A stretch of 64,000 bases of DNA from contig JAFKAC010000013.1 in NCBI GenBank assembly GCA_025766275.1, positions 248,001 to 312,000 on the forward strand, written 5' to 3'. A program made the position numbers and the translations under genes. The stretch is from Lactarius indigo (Eukaryota > Basidiomycota > Agaricomycetes > Russulales > Russulaceae). The notes under the pieces were generated by a model, which had not been told where the DNA came from, searched no databases, and saw nothing but the letters and a program-made list of their open reading frames with translations. Of the stretch, positions 42,427 to 52,272 are shown piece by piece (the stretch's first letter is position 1; each line of letters opens with the position of its first letter).

Positions 42427-44027
42427 GCACGCAACGACCTCTTACGGAACAAGAGAAAGCCTACATCCCTGTATATTTCTACGACACCTTCTTCTCCGAC
42501 GACGACAACCTTTATCACGCTCGGTGGGAAGGACAGAATATCACTAGTCCCACTGGAAAACATCCCTGGACAAAGGTTGAGACCCAAGAACGCGTAACAT
42601 TTGAAGATCTCGAAAGAACTTACCCAGACATCAACAAGGTCGACAACCTTGACTACGACACATTACACGGCACCTATCGCGGAAAAGTAGTCCGCTGGAA
42701 CTTCGTCAAAGAGCTTTGGACGTACAACAACAATCGAAAAGTTCGATTTTCTGACTCGGAAGAGCCACCCGAGAGCGAAGAGTTCGCAACCCCGACTAAA
42801 GACAAATCCCCCGACTCTGACAGCGACGTAGCTGAAGTTTCCCAGATCTTAGAAAGTACCACTAAGACCCTCTCCGGCCTACTTTCCCAAGTAACCTCCC
42901 GACCATCTTCCCCTCGAGTTTCCCCAAGTACCCCTGGTCCAAGTCGTCTGCCATTTCCGACGCCCCCTCCTCGACTCCCATCGCCACCCGTCACTGTTAG
43001 TATAACAGTTTCCCCAAGAACTTCCATACCCCCCGCTCCTGTTCCCCCTCCGAGTACAACCATGGCAGCCCCTGCACCTGCAAAGATTCTAGGCGCAGCG
43101 CCTGAACCGTTTGATGGCAAACCCAACCATGCTGAGGCCTTTTGGAACAACCTGGCCAATTACTTTCATCTAAACCAGGATATCTTTAACTCCGACAACA
43201 AGAAGGTATCTACTGCCCTTACCTATTTCAAGGTTGGGACCTCAGCAGGAGAATGGGCTCAAGATAGGCAAAAGAAAGCCTTAAACCCAACTGGTGGTGC
43301 AGCAATTAGCTTCGGCACCTGGGCACAGTTCAAAACCGACTTCGATGCACACTTCGTTCCTGGTCACACTGCCATGGAATCCACCAACAAGATGTACTCC
43401 CTGAAAATGGGAACCCGACCTTTCAACGAATGGTTCCAAGAATGGTCAACCCATGCTACGCGAAGTGGTGCAAACGAACAAACCAAGATGTATGCTTTCC
43501 GACAAGCTATCCCAACGGCTCTAAATATGAAGCTACTCGGCATATCCCCCATCCCTACTACCTTCGACACCCTTGTTGAGAAAGCAAGAGAATTCGATCG
43601 TGCCTATCGAATTTACGCTGGTCACGCCATTAACCAGTTTAACAAGACCCATAAACCCACCACAGGACGAGCCGTCCTAGCAGAGGACGATAGCGTAAAT
43701 GTCAACACCTCCTCATCTCATACTACCAAACCAAGAACCAAACTTACCAAGGAAGAGCGAGAGTATCGCTTCAAGAACAAACTCTGTCTGTACTGTGGCA
43801 AACCTGGCCACGTACTTAAAGAATGTCACGCCAAGACGGCAGCCATGAAGGCCAAACGAGACCAATCTGACAACAACGTTAGGGCACGAGGTGCCTTTGT
43901 TGATGAAGACAGTCAGGAGGAAGCACCTACTGACCACCCCGCGAGTATTGGAGCGATATATCGAGAGATACTCCCTTTTGACCCGGACGCACGTCCGCGT
44001 TCGGTGCCTATTAACGAGGATTTTTAG
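42423..44027 (+). CDS. gag: E2 Gag, 534 aa
   Basis: The ATG at 42,423 is the first in the whole unspliced transcript and has a poor context (T at -3). The only other ATG before the Gag core is at 43,062, in frame and in strong context (ACCATGG). It starts MAAPAPAKILG just before the conserved Gag core (FDGKPNHAEAFWNNLANYF, FGTWAQFKTDFDAHFV). Residues 1-212 form an extension ending in a Pro/Ser-rich linker. One CCHC knuckle (CLYCGKPGHVLKEC, near residue 455) binds nucleic acid. Gag forms the particle in which reverse transcription happens. The stop TAG at 44,025 follows a U-rich slip site. Confidence 0.93.
   Translation: MSTQRPLTEQEKAYIPVYFYDTFFSDDDNLYHARWEGQNITSPTGKHPWTKVETQERVTFEDLERTYPDINKVDNLDYDTLHGTYRGKVVRWNFVKELWTYNNNRKVRFSDSEEPPESEEFATPTKDKSPDSDSDVAEVSQILESTTKTLSGLLSQVTSRPSSPRVSPSTPGPSRLPFPTPPPRLPSPPVTVSITVSPRTSIPPAPVPPPSTTMAAPAPAKILGAAPEPFDGKPNHAEAFWNNLANYFHLNQDIFNSDNKKVSTALTYFKVGTSAGEWAQDRQKKALNPTGGAAISFGTWAQFKTDFDAHFVPGHTAMESTNKMYSLKMGTRPFNEWFQEWSTHATRSGANEQTKMYAFRQAIPTALNMKLLGISPIPTTFDTLVEKAREFDRAYRIYAGHAINQFNKTHKPTTGRAVLAEDDSVNVNTSSSHTTKPRTKLTKEEREYRFKNKLCLYCGKPGHVLKECHAKTAAMKAKRDQSDNNVRARGAFVDEDSQEEAPTDHPASIGAIYREILPFDPDARPRSVPINEDF
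44012..44027 (+). other. gag-pol -1 frameshift window
   Basis: The pol phase is closed by TAA at 44,012-44,014 and gag by TAG at 44,025-44,027, so a -1 shift must fall in the 10 nt between. They hold five T (44,021-44,025): TTT in the P site can re-pair one base back as TTT, moving TAG to TTA. Confidence 0.7.
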
Positions 44028-47000
44028 GCTCTTCCATCGTAGCACTGTCGATTGGAAGTATTCGTGCCAGTAGCGTTGTACACGGCCTTTCCCTACTAGA
44101 GACGCTCGGAGCCGAGCATGTACCTGCAGAAACAATTCGGAATAGGAGAGCTCCTTCAATTGTTCTCAGAGTTACACTAGTAGGAAAGAAGTCTGGCAAG
44201 GAAATCAGTGCCCGCGCCCTGTTGGACAGTGGCACGGAGGGCATCATCGTGGATGATGGGTTTGCGCGTGCAAACAACCTAACAATGAGGACACTAATTA
44301 AACCCTTACCAGTTAGAAACGTGGATGGGTCTCCCAACAAGACGGGATCTGTTAGGTATACCACGATCCAGAGACTACGGATCAGAACTTCTGATGACAA
44401 CTACCACGATGAAACCGTGGAACTTTACGCAACTACTCTAGGGGAGCACGATATAATCTTAGGAACAGATTGGCTCCAAGCACATAACCCTGAAATCGAT
44501 TGGCATCAACCAAAGATAGCTTTCACACGATGTCCAAAAACCTGTACCCTGTCCTCCTCAGCTGTTGTCATCTCTTCGAAAGTGCCGCAGACACGACACA
44601 CGACTATTAACATCCTTGAACTTGAAGCAACCCAAGATGCTTACCCCCCCACGGAAGATGAAACAAAACCCCTGGAACCTACATTCGTCAAAGACGCCTG
44701 CGAACCCTGGCTGTGGATTCACAGCTTTAACAAGTATGACCACCTTGCCATCCGAGCAAAAGTAACTACAAGCACCAAGATAGCAGCACGGACTGCTCCC
44801 AAGCCTTCCACCGATCACATTCCGAGTCATTTCCAGCATTACACCAAAGTATTCAGTGAAACCGCGTCCCACCGACTTCCCCAACACCAACCTTGGGATC
44901 ACGCAATTGACCTCAAGCCAGGAGCCACTATGAAAAATTGTGGCATTTATCGACTTACGCCTAAGGAATCTGATGCCCTCAAAGAATACATCTCTGAACA
45001 CCTGAAGAAAGGTTACATTCGACCGTCTAAGTCACCCATGGCCTCCCCCTTCTTCTTTGTTGACAAGAAGGATGGCAAACTACGCCCTGTACAAGACTAC
45101 CGTGCCCTCAATGATATAACCATCAAGAACGCAGCACCCCTTCCTCTTATCCCTGAGCTCATTGACAAACTCCATGGCGCGCGCTATTTCACCAAGCTGG
45201 ATATCCGCTGGGGCTACAACAATATCCGCATCCGAGAAGGCGATGAACATAAGGCAGCATTCAAGACATCATTAGGTCTTTTCGAACCCACAGTAATGAC
45301 CTTCGGCCTCTGCAACGCTCCCGCCACATTCCAAACATTCATGAACCAAATCTTCGAGTCCTTAATCGACGATGAACATGTGGTCGTCTACCTCGATGAC
45401 ATCTTAATCTTCACGGAAGATATCTCCTCACTCACGGCATTGACGCACGAGGTGCTTCAACGACTAGAACGTCACGACCTCTACCTGAAACCTGAAAAGT
45501 GTACATTTGCACAAACCTCTGTTGAATACCTTGGCATCGTCATTTCCAATGGCCAAGTATCCATGGATCCCGCAAAAGTTGCTGGGATCACCGAGTGGCC
45601 CACCCCGCGAACAGTCAAACAAGTCCAAGCCTTTCTAGGCTTCTGTAACTTTTACTGGCGGTTTATCAAGAATTACTCTGCCGTCGCCCGACCACTCTTC
45701 GACCTCACCAAGAAAGATGTACCTTTTTCTTGGGGTACCCCGGCGGAAAGCGCTTTCCGCACCCTAATCAAATGCTTCACGGACGCGCCTGTCCTAGCCC
45801 TTCCCGACCACTCCAAACCCTTCCGACTCATCACCGATGCCAGTAACTTCGCCACGGGCGCGGTCCTCAAACAACCCGACGCTCTGCACCAATGGCACCC
45901 CATTGCCTTTCTATCGAAATCTCTCCTCCCGGCTGAACGACATTACGAGATTTGCGATAAGGAACTCTTGGCCATTATTCATGCCCTTCACGCCTTCCGA
46001 CACTACCTCGAGGGACGTAGTGATTCCACCAAAATCTGGTCCGACCACAATAACCTGGCCTACTTTATGACAAAGCAGAAACTTTCCCGTCGACAAGCGC
46101 GGTGGGCGCTTTTCCTGTCTCGTTTCCAGTTCATCATCATCCACAAGCCTGGTGTTCAGAACAAGTCTGATGCACTGTCCCGGCGTCCAGACCATAAAAA
46201 GGGGATAGCGGATGAAGATGAAAAACGAGTGCTCCTGGATACAAAGTTTTTCTCGATCAACACAGTACAAAGAACTGCAGTTACCATTCACGGCGACAAA
46301 ACTCTTCGACAACGCATCCGAGACATACACACCTACGACAACGAAGTCAGCACAGCCTTAGAAACCCTCTTGAAGAATGGCCCCCGTTCCTTAACCAAGG
46401 GGCTAGAAGAGTGGAACTTAGAAGATGGAGTCATCTTATTCCGAGGACAAATCTATGTACCCAAAAACGACAACTTACGAAGAGACATCGTAACCCAGTA
46501 TCACGACCACATCGCCACGGGACATCCGGGGCGATGGAAAACTTACGAACTCCTTTCCCGAGACTTTTGGTGGCCAGGGATGTCGACGTTTGTCAAAGAA
46601 TACGTCGATGGATGTGCCACTTGCCAATCTACGAAAATCAAACCACGAACCCAAGTACCTCTGCAACCCAATGCTATTCCTGAAGAAATCTGGGGAACCA
46701 TCACAATGGACTTCATCACCGACCTTCCCTCCTCCCACAACTACGACTCGCTGTTCGTAGTCGTCAACCGACTCAGTAAAGCTGTAGTCATTTCCCCGTG
46801 TAACAAGACCATCACAGCAGACGAAACTGCTCGACTCTACCTGGAAAACGTCTGGAGACGTACCGGCCTTCCCCGACAAGTTATTTCCGACAGAGGCCCT
46901 CAGTTTGCATCGAAAGTAATGCAAGAAATCTGGAACAAACTAGGAGTCAAATCCACCCTGTCCACAGCTTTCCACCCGCAAACAGATGGAGAAACCGAGC

Positions 47001-47788
47001 GTGTAAATCAAGAACTTGAACAGTTCCTCCGTGTCTTCTGTAACTTCCAACAAGACAACTGGGTAGACCTAATCCTGTTCATGGAATTCGCGCATAACGC
47101 ACGGCAGCATAGCGCGACTCACAAGTCACCCTTTGAAGTGTGGTATGGGTACAATCCCGAGTTCATTCCCCCCATCCACTTCAAAAGCAAGATACCCGCA
47201 GCCGAAGAAAGACTAGACGCATTGAACCGAATCCGCTCCGAAGTCACTGCAGCCCTCAAAGTTGCTGCGGAAGTAATGAGAAATTCCAAGTCAATCACGA
47301 CCCCTCATACATTCAAAGAAGGCGATCTGGTCTGGCTGGAAGGGACTAATATCCACACTACCCATCCCAAGGCTAAACTCACCCCTCGACGCCATGGCCC
47401 ATTTAAAGTCCTATCCTCCTGGGGAGTTAACTGTAAACTCCAACTTCCAAAAACATGGCGAATCCACCCAGTCTTCCATAATTCCTTGATCTCCCCATAC
47501 AAAGAAAACACCACGCATGGCCCCAACTTCACCCGACCACCCCCCGAAATTGTCCAAGGGGAAGACGAACATTATGAAGTCGAAAGAGTCCTGCAGTCAA
47601 AGGTATCGCCCAACAAGAAAGGCGTACTTTACCTGATCAAATGGAAGGGGTACCCTGACTCCGAGAATTCCTGGCTTCCTGCCTCCCAAATGTCCCACGC
47701 CCAAGATCTTGTCCAGCGTTTCCACAAGGACAACCCCTCCGCCCCTCGACCAAAGAACATTAGTGCTCGTGGAATAGCACAGCGTTAA
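44015..47788 (+). CDS. pol: E2 Pol polyprotein (protease, RT, RNase H, integrase, chromodomain)
   Basis: Open in the -1 phase from 44,015. The first methionine comes only after the protease motif, so expression needs frameshifting, not internal initiation. Order: aspartic protease (LDSGTEG, 44,219), reverse transcriptase (FFFVDKKDGKLRPVQDYRAL; catalytic YLDDILIF at 45,389), RNase H (LITDASNFATGAVL), integrase with its zinc HHCC part (HIATGHPGRWK ... CATCQ) and D,D-E residues (TMDFITDLP; VISDRGPQF; PQTDGETERV), a GPF-type C-terminal region (RRHGPFKVL), and a chromodomain (YEVERVLQS, LYLIKWKGYPDSENSWLP, near 47,570-47,740). This order, integrase last plus chromodomain, defines chromoviruses. 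No stop or frameshift damages it. Confidence 0.95.
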   Translation, partial: RGFLGSSIVALSIGSIRASSVVHGLSLLETLGAEHVPAETIRNRRAPSIVLRVTLVGKKSGKEISARALLDSGTEGIIVDDGFARANNLTMRTLIKPLPVRNVDGSPNKTGSVRYTTIQRLRIRTSDDNYHDETVELYATTLGEHDIILGTDWLQAHNPEIDWHQPKIAFTRCPKTCTLSSSAVVISSKVPQTRHTTINILELEATQDAYPPTEDETKPLEPTFVKDACEPWLWIHSFNKYDHLAIRAKVTTSTKIAARTAPKPSTDHIPSHFQHYTKVFSETASHRLPQHQPWDHAIDLKPGATMKNCGIYRLTPKESDALKEYISEHLKKGYIRPSKSPMASPFFFVDKKDGKLRPVQDYRALNDITIKNAAPLPLIPELIDKLHGARYFTKLDIRWGYNNIRIREGDEHKAAFKTSLGLFEPTVMTFGLCNAPATFQTFMNQIFESLIDDEHVVVYLDDILIFTEDISSLTALTHEVLQRLERHDLYLKPEKCTFAQTSVEYLGIVISNGQVSMDPAKVAGITEWPTPRTVKQVQAFLGFCNFYWRFIKNYSAVARPLFDLTKKDVPFSWGTPAESAFRTLIKCFTDAPVLALPDHSKPFRLITDASNFATGAVLKQPDALHQWHPIAFLSKSLLPAERHYEICDKELLAIIHALHAFRHYLEGRSDSTKIWSDHNNLAYFMTKQKLSRRQARWALFLSRFQFIIIHKPGVQNKSDALSRRPDHKKGIADEDEKRVLLDTKFFSINTVQRTAVTIHGDKTLRQRIRDIHTYDNEVSTALETLLKNGPRSLTKGLEEWNLEDGVILFRGQIYVPKNDNLRRDIVTQYHDHIATGHPGRWKTYELLSRDFWWPGMSTFVKEYVDGCATCQSTKIKPRTQVPLQPNAIPEEIWGTITMDFITDLPSSHNYDSLFVVVNRLSKAVVISPCNKTITADETARLYLENVWRRTGLPRQVISDRGPQFASKVMQEIWNKLGVKSTLSTAFHPQTDGETERVNQELEQFLRVFCNFQQDNWVDLILFMEFAHNARQHSATHKSPFEVWYGYNPEFIPPIHFKSKIPAAEERLDALNRIRSEVTAALKVAAEVMRNSKSITTPHTFKEGDLVWLEGTNIHTTHPKAKLTPRRHGPFKVLSSWGVNCKLQLPKTWRIHPVFHNSLISPYKENTTHGPNFTRPPPEIVQGEDEHYEVERVLQSKVSPNKKGVLYLIKWKGYPDSENSWLPASQMSHAQDLVQRFHKDNPSAPRPKNISARGIAQR

Positions 47789-47799
47789 AAAGGGGATAC
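47787..47799 (+). other. E2 polypurine tract
   Basis: AAAAAGGGGATAC directly precedes the 3' LTR; this is the usual primer site for plus-strand DNA. It overlaps the end of pol by two bases. Confidence 0.8.
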
Positions 47800-48487
47800 T
47801 GTCACGAACCTATAAACCTGGTCGTGACTCAAGGGCGCTTAGGACCGGTCCGCGCCGGCCCGGTCTTATGTAACCACCTTCCTAAAGGGGAATTCCGAAT
47901 CGGAGTTTGAATTCTGTCCTCAAACGATCACGTGATCTGTCACGTGATCATTCACGTCTCCTAAGACATGTGCTGTGTACACGTGTACTAATCAACGGTT
48001 GATTGTTGATCAATCAACAAAGATAATCACCCAAGTCACCACCCCTCGGGAATTCCCGCATTGACTGCGGAATCACGCCATCCTGATACAAGATTGCACC
48101 ATCGACTGCGGCGCAGTCATTCTATGTTTAAACCTCTTCTGATTGGACTCTATTGTTAGATGTCTCTAGAATGTTCCTTTGCGCAGTACTGCACAGCACC
48201 CGTAAACAGGCCCTAAGCCTGCCCTAAATCTACGCACAGACCACCCCCTGTAGTATATAAGCTGGTGCAATTCTACGGACAGTCCCTCAGACTGTCCACT
48301 TGTGACATCCTCCCTCTTGCCTCACAGCTCCTTCGAGTGCCCCGCTCACCGCGCGCCACTACCTCTCTACTGAGCCAAGAGCGAATCTTGTGTTCTTCTG
48401 TCGTCGAGCACCTCTTCTCCACACCCTCTCAGCCCCCAGTCTCTGCCTATGTCGTGACCCCCTGTCGAGTGACAGTGAGTCATCACA
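47800..48487 (+). repeat. E2 3' LTR
   Basis: 688 bp. It carries A at the informative non-CpG site like the E1 5' LTR, has one further private change (ATCATTCACG), and abuts DUF6589 coding sequence at 48,488. Confidence 0.95.
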
Positions 48488-49093
48488 GAGGGCCTGCGGC
48501 AGTCGCGAGCGAAACCTGAAAGTGAAAGAGATCAGCAGTTCGAAAATCAAACTCTCCACAACCGTGACTACTTGCTCTATGTCGATCTGTGCAATGCCAT
48601 AAACATCGGCGACGTTGGACGGGTGGAGGCGTCCTTCCTCCACTGGATTTATGTGTTCCGTGCTACAGGGAAACATAAGTACGCCTCGCAATTAGCAAGA
48701 TATCTGAAGAACTTACATGAGGTCTATCCTCCGGAGCTGAGGTGAGATGGACTTGGTCCTAGACCCTTGAAGTATGGCGCAGAAATCGAAATCATAGCCA
48801 GATTGTTCGGATAAATATGTTGTGCAATCCAACAGGAAAACCGAATGTGTTCCGACCAGTCGATTGGCTCGTAGAACGCAATAACCTGTATATGAAAGTA
48901 AGTCATCTCACGCTAAGGAAGTATACTCACCGCGATGGCTCCAATCCAGGTCATTTATGCTGGAAGTGGGCCAAACCGAACGATGGACTATATCTGTCAA
49001 CAGTCCCCACTGATAGAGGTTTTCAGGAGCTGTCACGTCATAGTCGAGTCGGCATTCCTGCTCACGCACCGAACCCTCAGGCATATGCCCCCA
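48488..49093 (+). pseudogene. DUF6589 gene, 3' part
   Basis: The plus strand reads, in frame from the LTR border, EGLRQSRAKPESERDQQFEN, then DYLLYVDLCNAINIGDVGRV, HWIYVFRATGKHKYASQLAR and NLHEVYPPEL. A GT-AG intron (donor GTGAGA after 48,740) leads to NMLCNPTGKPNVFRPVDWLV and ERNNLYMK, and a second intron to VIYAGSGPNRTMDYICQQSP and LIEVFRSCHVIVESAFLL. These are the conserved C-terminal motifs of agaric DUF6589 proteins. The gene stops at the E3 LTR (49,094). The N-terminal part is at 29,247-30,107 (-); several hundred residues between the halves are missing. Confidence 0.8.
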
Positions 49094-49644
49094 TGTCACG
49101 TTCCGACTTTGACTGGCCGACTCGTACTCGAACCCTTACTGTACCGGTTGCAACTACGGCGGTAAGGTATATTAGTTGCGGACTTACTTACGGAGATACG
49201 GCAGTACGATAGGCGATAGGACTGATAGCTGACTGAGCGGTGCCTTGGTGACTCGATACTAGTACAGGTACTAGTAGTATTAGTTTTGCGATGTTTCTGC
49301 GATACGTTGGACGCTACTTTACAGTGACTCATAGCAGCGCTTCTAAGCCTGCTCAATGTGTATATAAACTGTCTTGCGAAGACCAAGACACGCCATCTTG
49401 GTCTTCTTGAATCGTCACTTTCTTTCTCTTCTCTTTCTCTTCTACAATCTTGCTCTCAAAGGACTACTCCACGCCGCGCGACTTCGTTCGCTGTTATAGC
49501 ACATCGTGACTTGCCAGTGTACCTCCGCGTATTCACTAGGGCAAGGGCTTGGATCTCCGCATCTTCAAGTCAATCGGATCGTATATCGCTAAGTGTTGTT
49601 GCCACTCCAAGCTCAAGTCGAGCTAACGTCGTGACGACGTTACA
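49094..49644 (+). repeat. E3 5' LTR (variant)
   Basis: Shares U3-R-U5 order with the E4 LTRs from ACCCTTACTG (49,131) on, but its first bases differ; the start at TGTCACG (49,094) is a proposal and a truncated LTR starting near 49,130 is the alternative. TATATAAA at 49,361-49,368. It ends CGTTACA at 49,644. Confidence 0.7.
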
Positions 49645-49646
49645 TT

Positions 49647-49657
49647 AAGACCAAGAT
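49647..49657 (+). other. E3 primer-binding site, self-priming type
   Basis: AAGACCAAGAT, two bases after the LTR, pairs over 11 nt with ATCTTGGTCTT at 49,395-49,405, which lies 34 nt below the TATA box. The same pairing exists in E4 (52,256-52,266 with 52,032-52,042). Confidence 0.65.
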
Positions 49658-49663
49658 CCAATC

Positions 49664-51718
49664 GTGGCCGTAACAACAAGAGACCAGTGGACGAGTTTCA
49701 GTCCCTATTCACTCCCAAGAAGAGGAGAACGCAACGTCCCCACGCGCTTTTTAGCAGCTGCTAGTTGGAGGGAAAGACAAGAAGAGACCGGATACTTCGT
49801 AGAGTTTAACGGACCTACCAGGTTCCGCCCAGTTGAGTTCAACTTCGACCACCTGTGCTGGGTGGAAGTTACGTGGAACCCCATAGACTCCCGGTGGGAC
49901 GCTGTACGACCAGCAGGACCGAGGTATCATTGCGATATCGACGCGCGAGAACTTAACAGCAGAACAGATTGGGGCCCCATTGATGGGCAAATACGAGAAC
50001 ACTCGACCGGAGAAGTAGTGTCTGACAAAGACGAGCAAAGCCAAGAAGGAAGCGAAGGGTGAGAACCAGGCCAAACAGAGACAAGTGGAGGAGCAATACA
50101 AGACCTCCTTATCGAACGAGCTGAGTCTGCACACATCACAGAGCCTGAACCAATTCACATCCGATCACCAGCTATCATGGCAACACTTACACAAGCCATG
50201 GAGGAAGTCGCAATCGAAGAAGCGCGTGCAATAAGGGCAGAGGCCAGAGATATCCTCATGCCCATCAACCCCGAAACAGGCGTGCGAATGACCGCAGACG
50301 ACGCCGCAATCTACCGAGCAATAGGGTCCGATCGAGGAGACCCTCCATCTGGACGACGACCGATAATGGAACTCCCCCCAGGGATGGGAGGACCTGGAGA
50401 AGATCCACTGCCACCACCAGGAGGAGGCATCCCATTCGACCTCCGACAAACCGAACCCCCAAGAGGACCACCCACCGGACTGCCAGGCGGAGGTGGAGGT
50501 GGAGGTGGAGGTGGAGGCGGAGGAGATGGAACAGCGGGACACCATAACAAAAAACTAACCGGCGAGCCACCCTCTATCTTCGATGGAGACAGACTTAAAG
50601 TGGACCAGTTCCTCACACAGTGGCACGTCTACTGGGGCATGAATTTGGACGCCCCCATCATGCGCAACGACTACAGGAGGTGTCTCCTGTTCCTTTCATA
50701 CATCAAGGGTGGAGCGGTCAGCGAATGGGTCCTGTCCTTCCTGAACTGGCTCAACCGACAAATACAAAGAGGGATCAGTCCCTACACTCGAGACTTGTGG
50801 GACGCGGTAGCCGATGGATTCAGTCAACGTTTCGAGAACACGCTGGAGAGGGAGCAAGCTCAAGCCATACTGCGAAAAGGTTTCAGAATGGCGGGAGAGG
50901 ACATTGATAAGTACGTCAATGACTTCGAACAACTTGCAAGGAAGGCTCATTACCGCCTCAACGAACCACAAACCATCGACCTGTTCACATCGGGTCTACC
51001 CAAGGAACTGTTCAAAACCGCGTTCCAGTTTGACAGTCCGGAAACATTCGACGACTGGAAAAGGGCCGTTCTCAAACGGCAGAAGAACTACATACATCTC
51101 AAGGCAAGGCTCAACGAGCACAAGAGTACGACGACTCAACCAAGAAAGCAAAACGGCAATGCAGGATGGACACTCCCCCAGAACCTGCCACAGACCAATC
51201 CGTGGGCCATGGACACCTCGGCAGACCGCGCCAAAGTACGATTAGCAGGATCCGAAGATATCGACTTCAATAAGCTGCCTCACCGCGACTGGCAAGCGCC
51301 GCCATTCCCACCAAGAGGAGGGCCAGGAGTCAGAGGACGGGGAAGAGGGGGGTCCAGAAGAGACTTAAGGAACGTCCTTTGTTATAATTGTGACGCTCCA
51401 GGACATCTCTCACGAAACTGCCCATATCCACGACAGCCAAGGCAATGGCAAAATTCTCCGTCCAACAGTAGGATGACCGAAACCGCGTGGCCACCTCAAT
51501 GGCCAGGAACTTCGGGTCCCGTCTCACAATACGAACCCTCGTTACCAGGATACACGACACCTGCACCAAGTGCGACACCCGCGCCGCAGATCAACGCAAC
51601 AAAAACGGCCGGGGAACAAGCAAAGGAATGGCTAACGCAAGTAGCCAATAGTACGGATGAGGTGAAAGACCTCATCCTTCAAGATCTCTGGGGGAAGGAG
51701 GGTTTTCAGGGCGCCTGA
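49664..51718 (+). pseudogene. gag: E3 gag with one in-frame TGA
   Basis: Open after TAA (49,646-49,648), with no ATG at the N terminus; GTG at 49,664 in the context ATCGTGG is the likely non-AUG start, as in E4. It reads TRDQWTSFSPYSLPRRGERN and TGYFVEFNGPTRFRPVEFNF. TGA at 50,060-50,062 interrupts it, after which the same phase continues through the ATG at 50,177 (MATLTQAMEEVAIEEARAI), a poly-Gly run from a GGA repeat (50,488-50,523), the Gag core (VDQFLTQWHVYWGMNLDAPI) and a knuckle CYNCDAPGHLSRNC. The part after the TGA is intact. Confidence 0.8.
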
Positions 51719-51773
51719 ACCCGTCAGTCTGGGTGAGGGCTTTACGATGTAATTCTGTAATTGTGACAACACG

Positions 51774-51778
51774 CTATC
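51774..51778 (+). other. target-site duplication of E4, left copy
   Basis: CTATC here and at 59,476-59,480, directly outside the E4 LTRs. Confidence 0.9.
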
Positions 51779-52253
51779 TGTTACGGTTTCATGTGTTGGA
51801 CCCTTACTGTACCGGTTGTGGCTACGGCTGTAAGGTAGATTAGTCACGGACTCGGACTTTACGATAGGAGTTAGGAGTTGAAGGATGACTCGATCCTAGT
51901 ACAGGTAGTAGTAGTACTAGGATTGAGTTACTTACGCGATACGTTGGACGCTACCATACTGTGACTCATAGCAGCGCTTGAAAGCCTGCTCCTCTTGTAT
52001 TTAAGATAGCGGTGGAAGACCAAGACACGCCATCTTGGTCTTCTTCAATCGTCACTTGCTTTTCTCTCTCTCTCTCTCTCTCTCTCTTTCTCACGTCTTG
52101 TCCCTTGTCTCAGACCAGGGGATCGTCGCCGTACTAGTGTCTTCGAACATCTAGACCCGCCTTCGTGCCATACGCCTCTGAGGCGTGATTAGCTAAGTCC
52201 TCAAAGTCGCCGTACTCGAGCTCAAGTCGAGCTAACGTCGTGATGACGTTACA
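51779..52253 (+). repeat. E4 5' LTR
   Basis: TGTTACGG...GACGTTACA. TATTTAA at 51,998-52,004 and a CT microsatellite at about 52,065-52,090. It carries an ATG at 52,241-52,243 (a 4-codon frame) that the 3' LTR lacks (ACG there). Confidence 0.95.
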
Positions 52254-52272
52254 TTAAGACCAAGATACCATC

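Larger units (their letters stand above)
38620..48487 (+). mobile_element. E2: Ty3/Gypsy chromovirus with 5' accessory ORFs, complete
   Basis: 9,868 bp with 688-bp LTRs at 38,620-39,307 and 47,800-48,487, TG...CA ends, a purine tract before the 3' LTR, and ORFs A, B/C and D followed by gag and pol. All frames are intact, so it is potentially competent. It differs from the usual Ty3/Gypsy plan by about 3.1 kb of protein-like sequence between the 5' LTR and gag. The flanks CGTGG (left) and GAGGG (right) do not match each other; the left one matches the E1 3' flank. Confidence 0.95.

Noticed and set aside
44558..45001. Antisense frames inside pol and gag of E1/E2 (also 46,475-46,924 and counterparts in E1)
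   Set aside because: Conserved only because the sense frames are; no independent signals.
38615..48492. E2 flanks CGTGG and GAGGG read as a degenerate target-site duplication
   Set aside because: CGTGG has a perfect partner at the E1 3' flank, so recombination explains it better.
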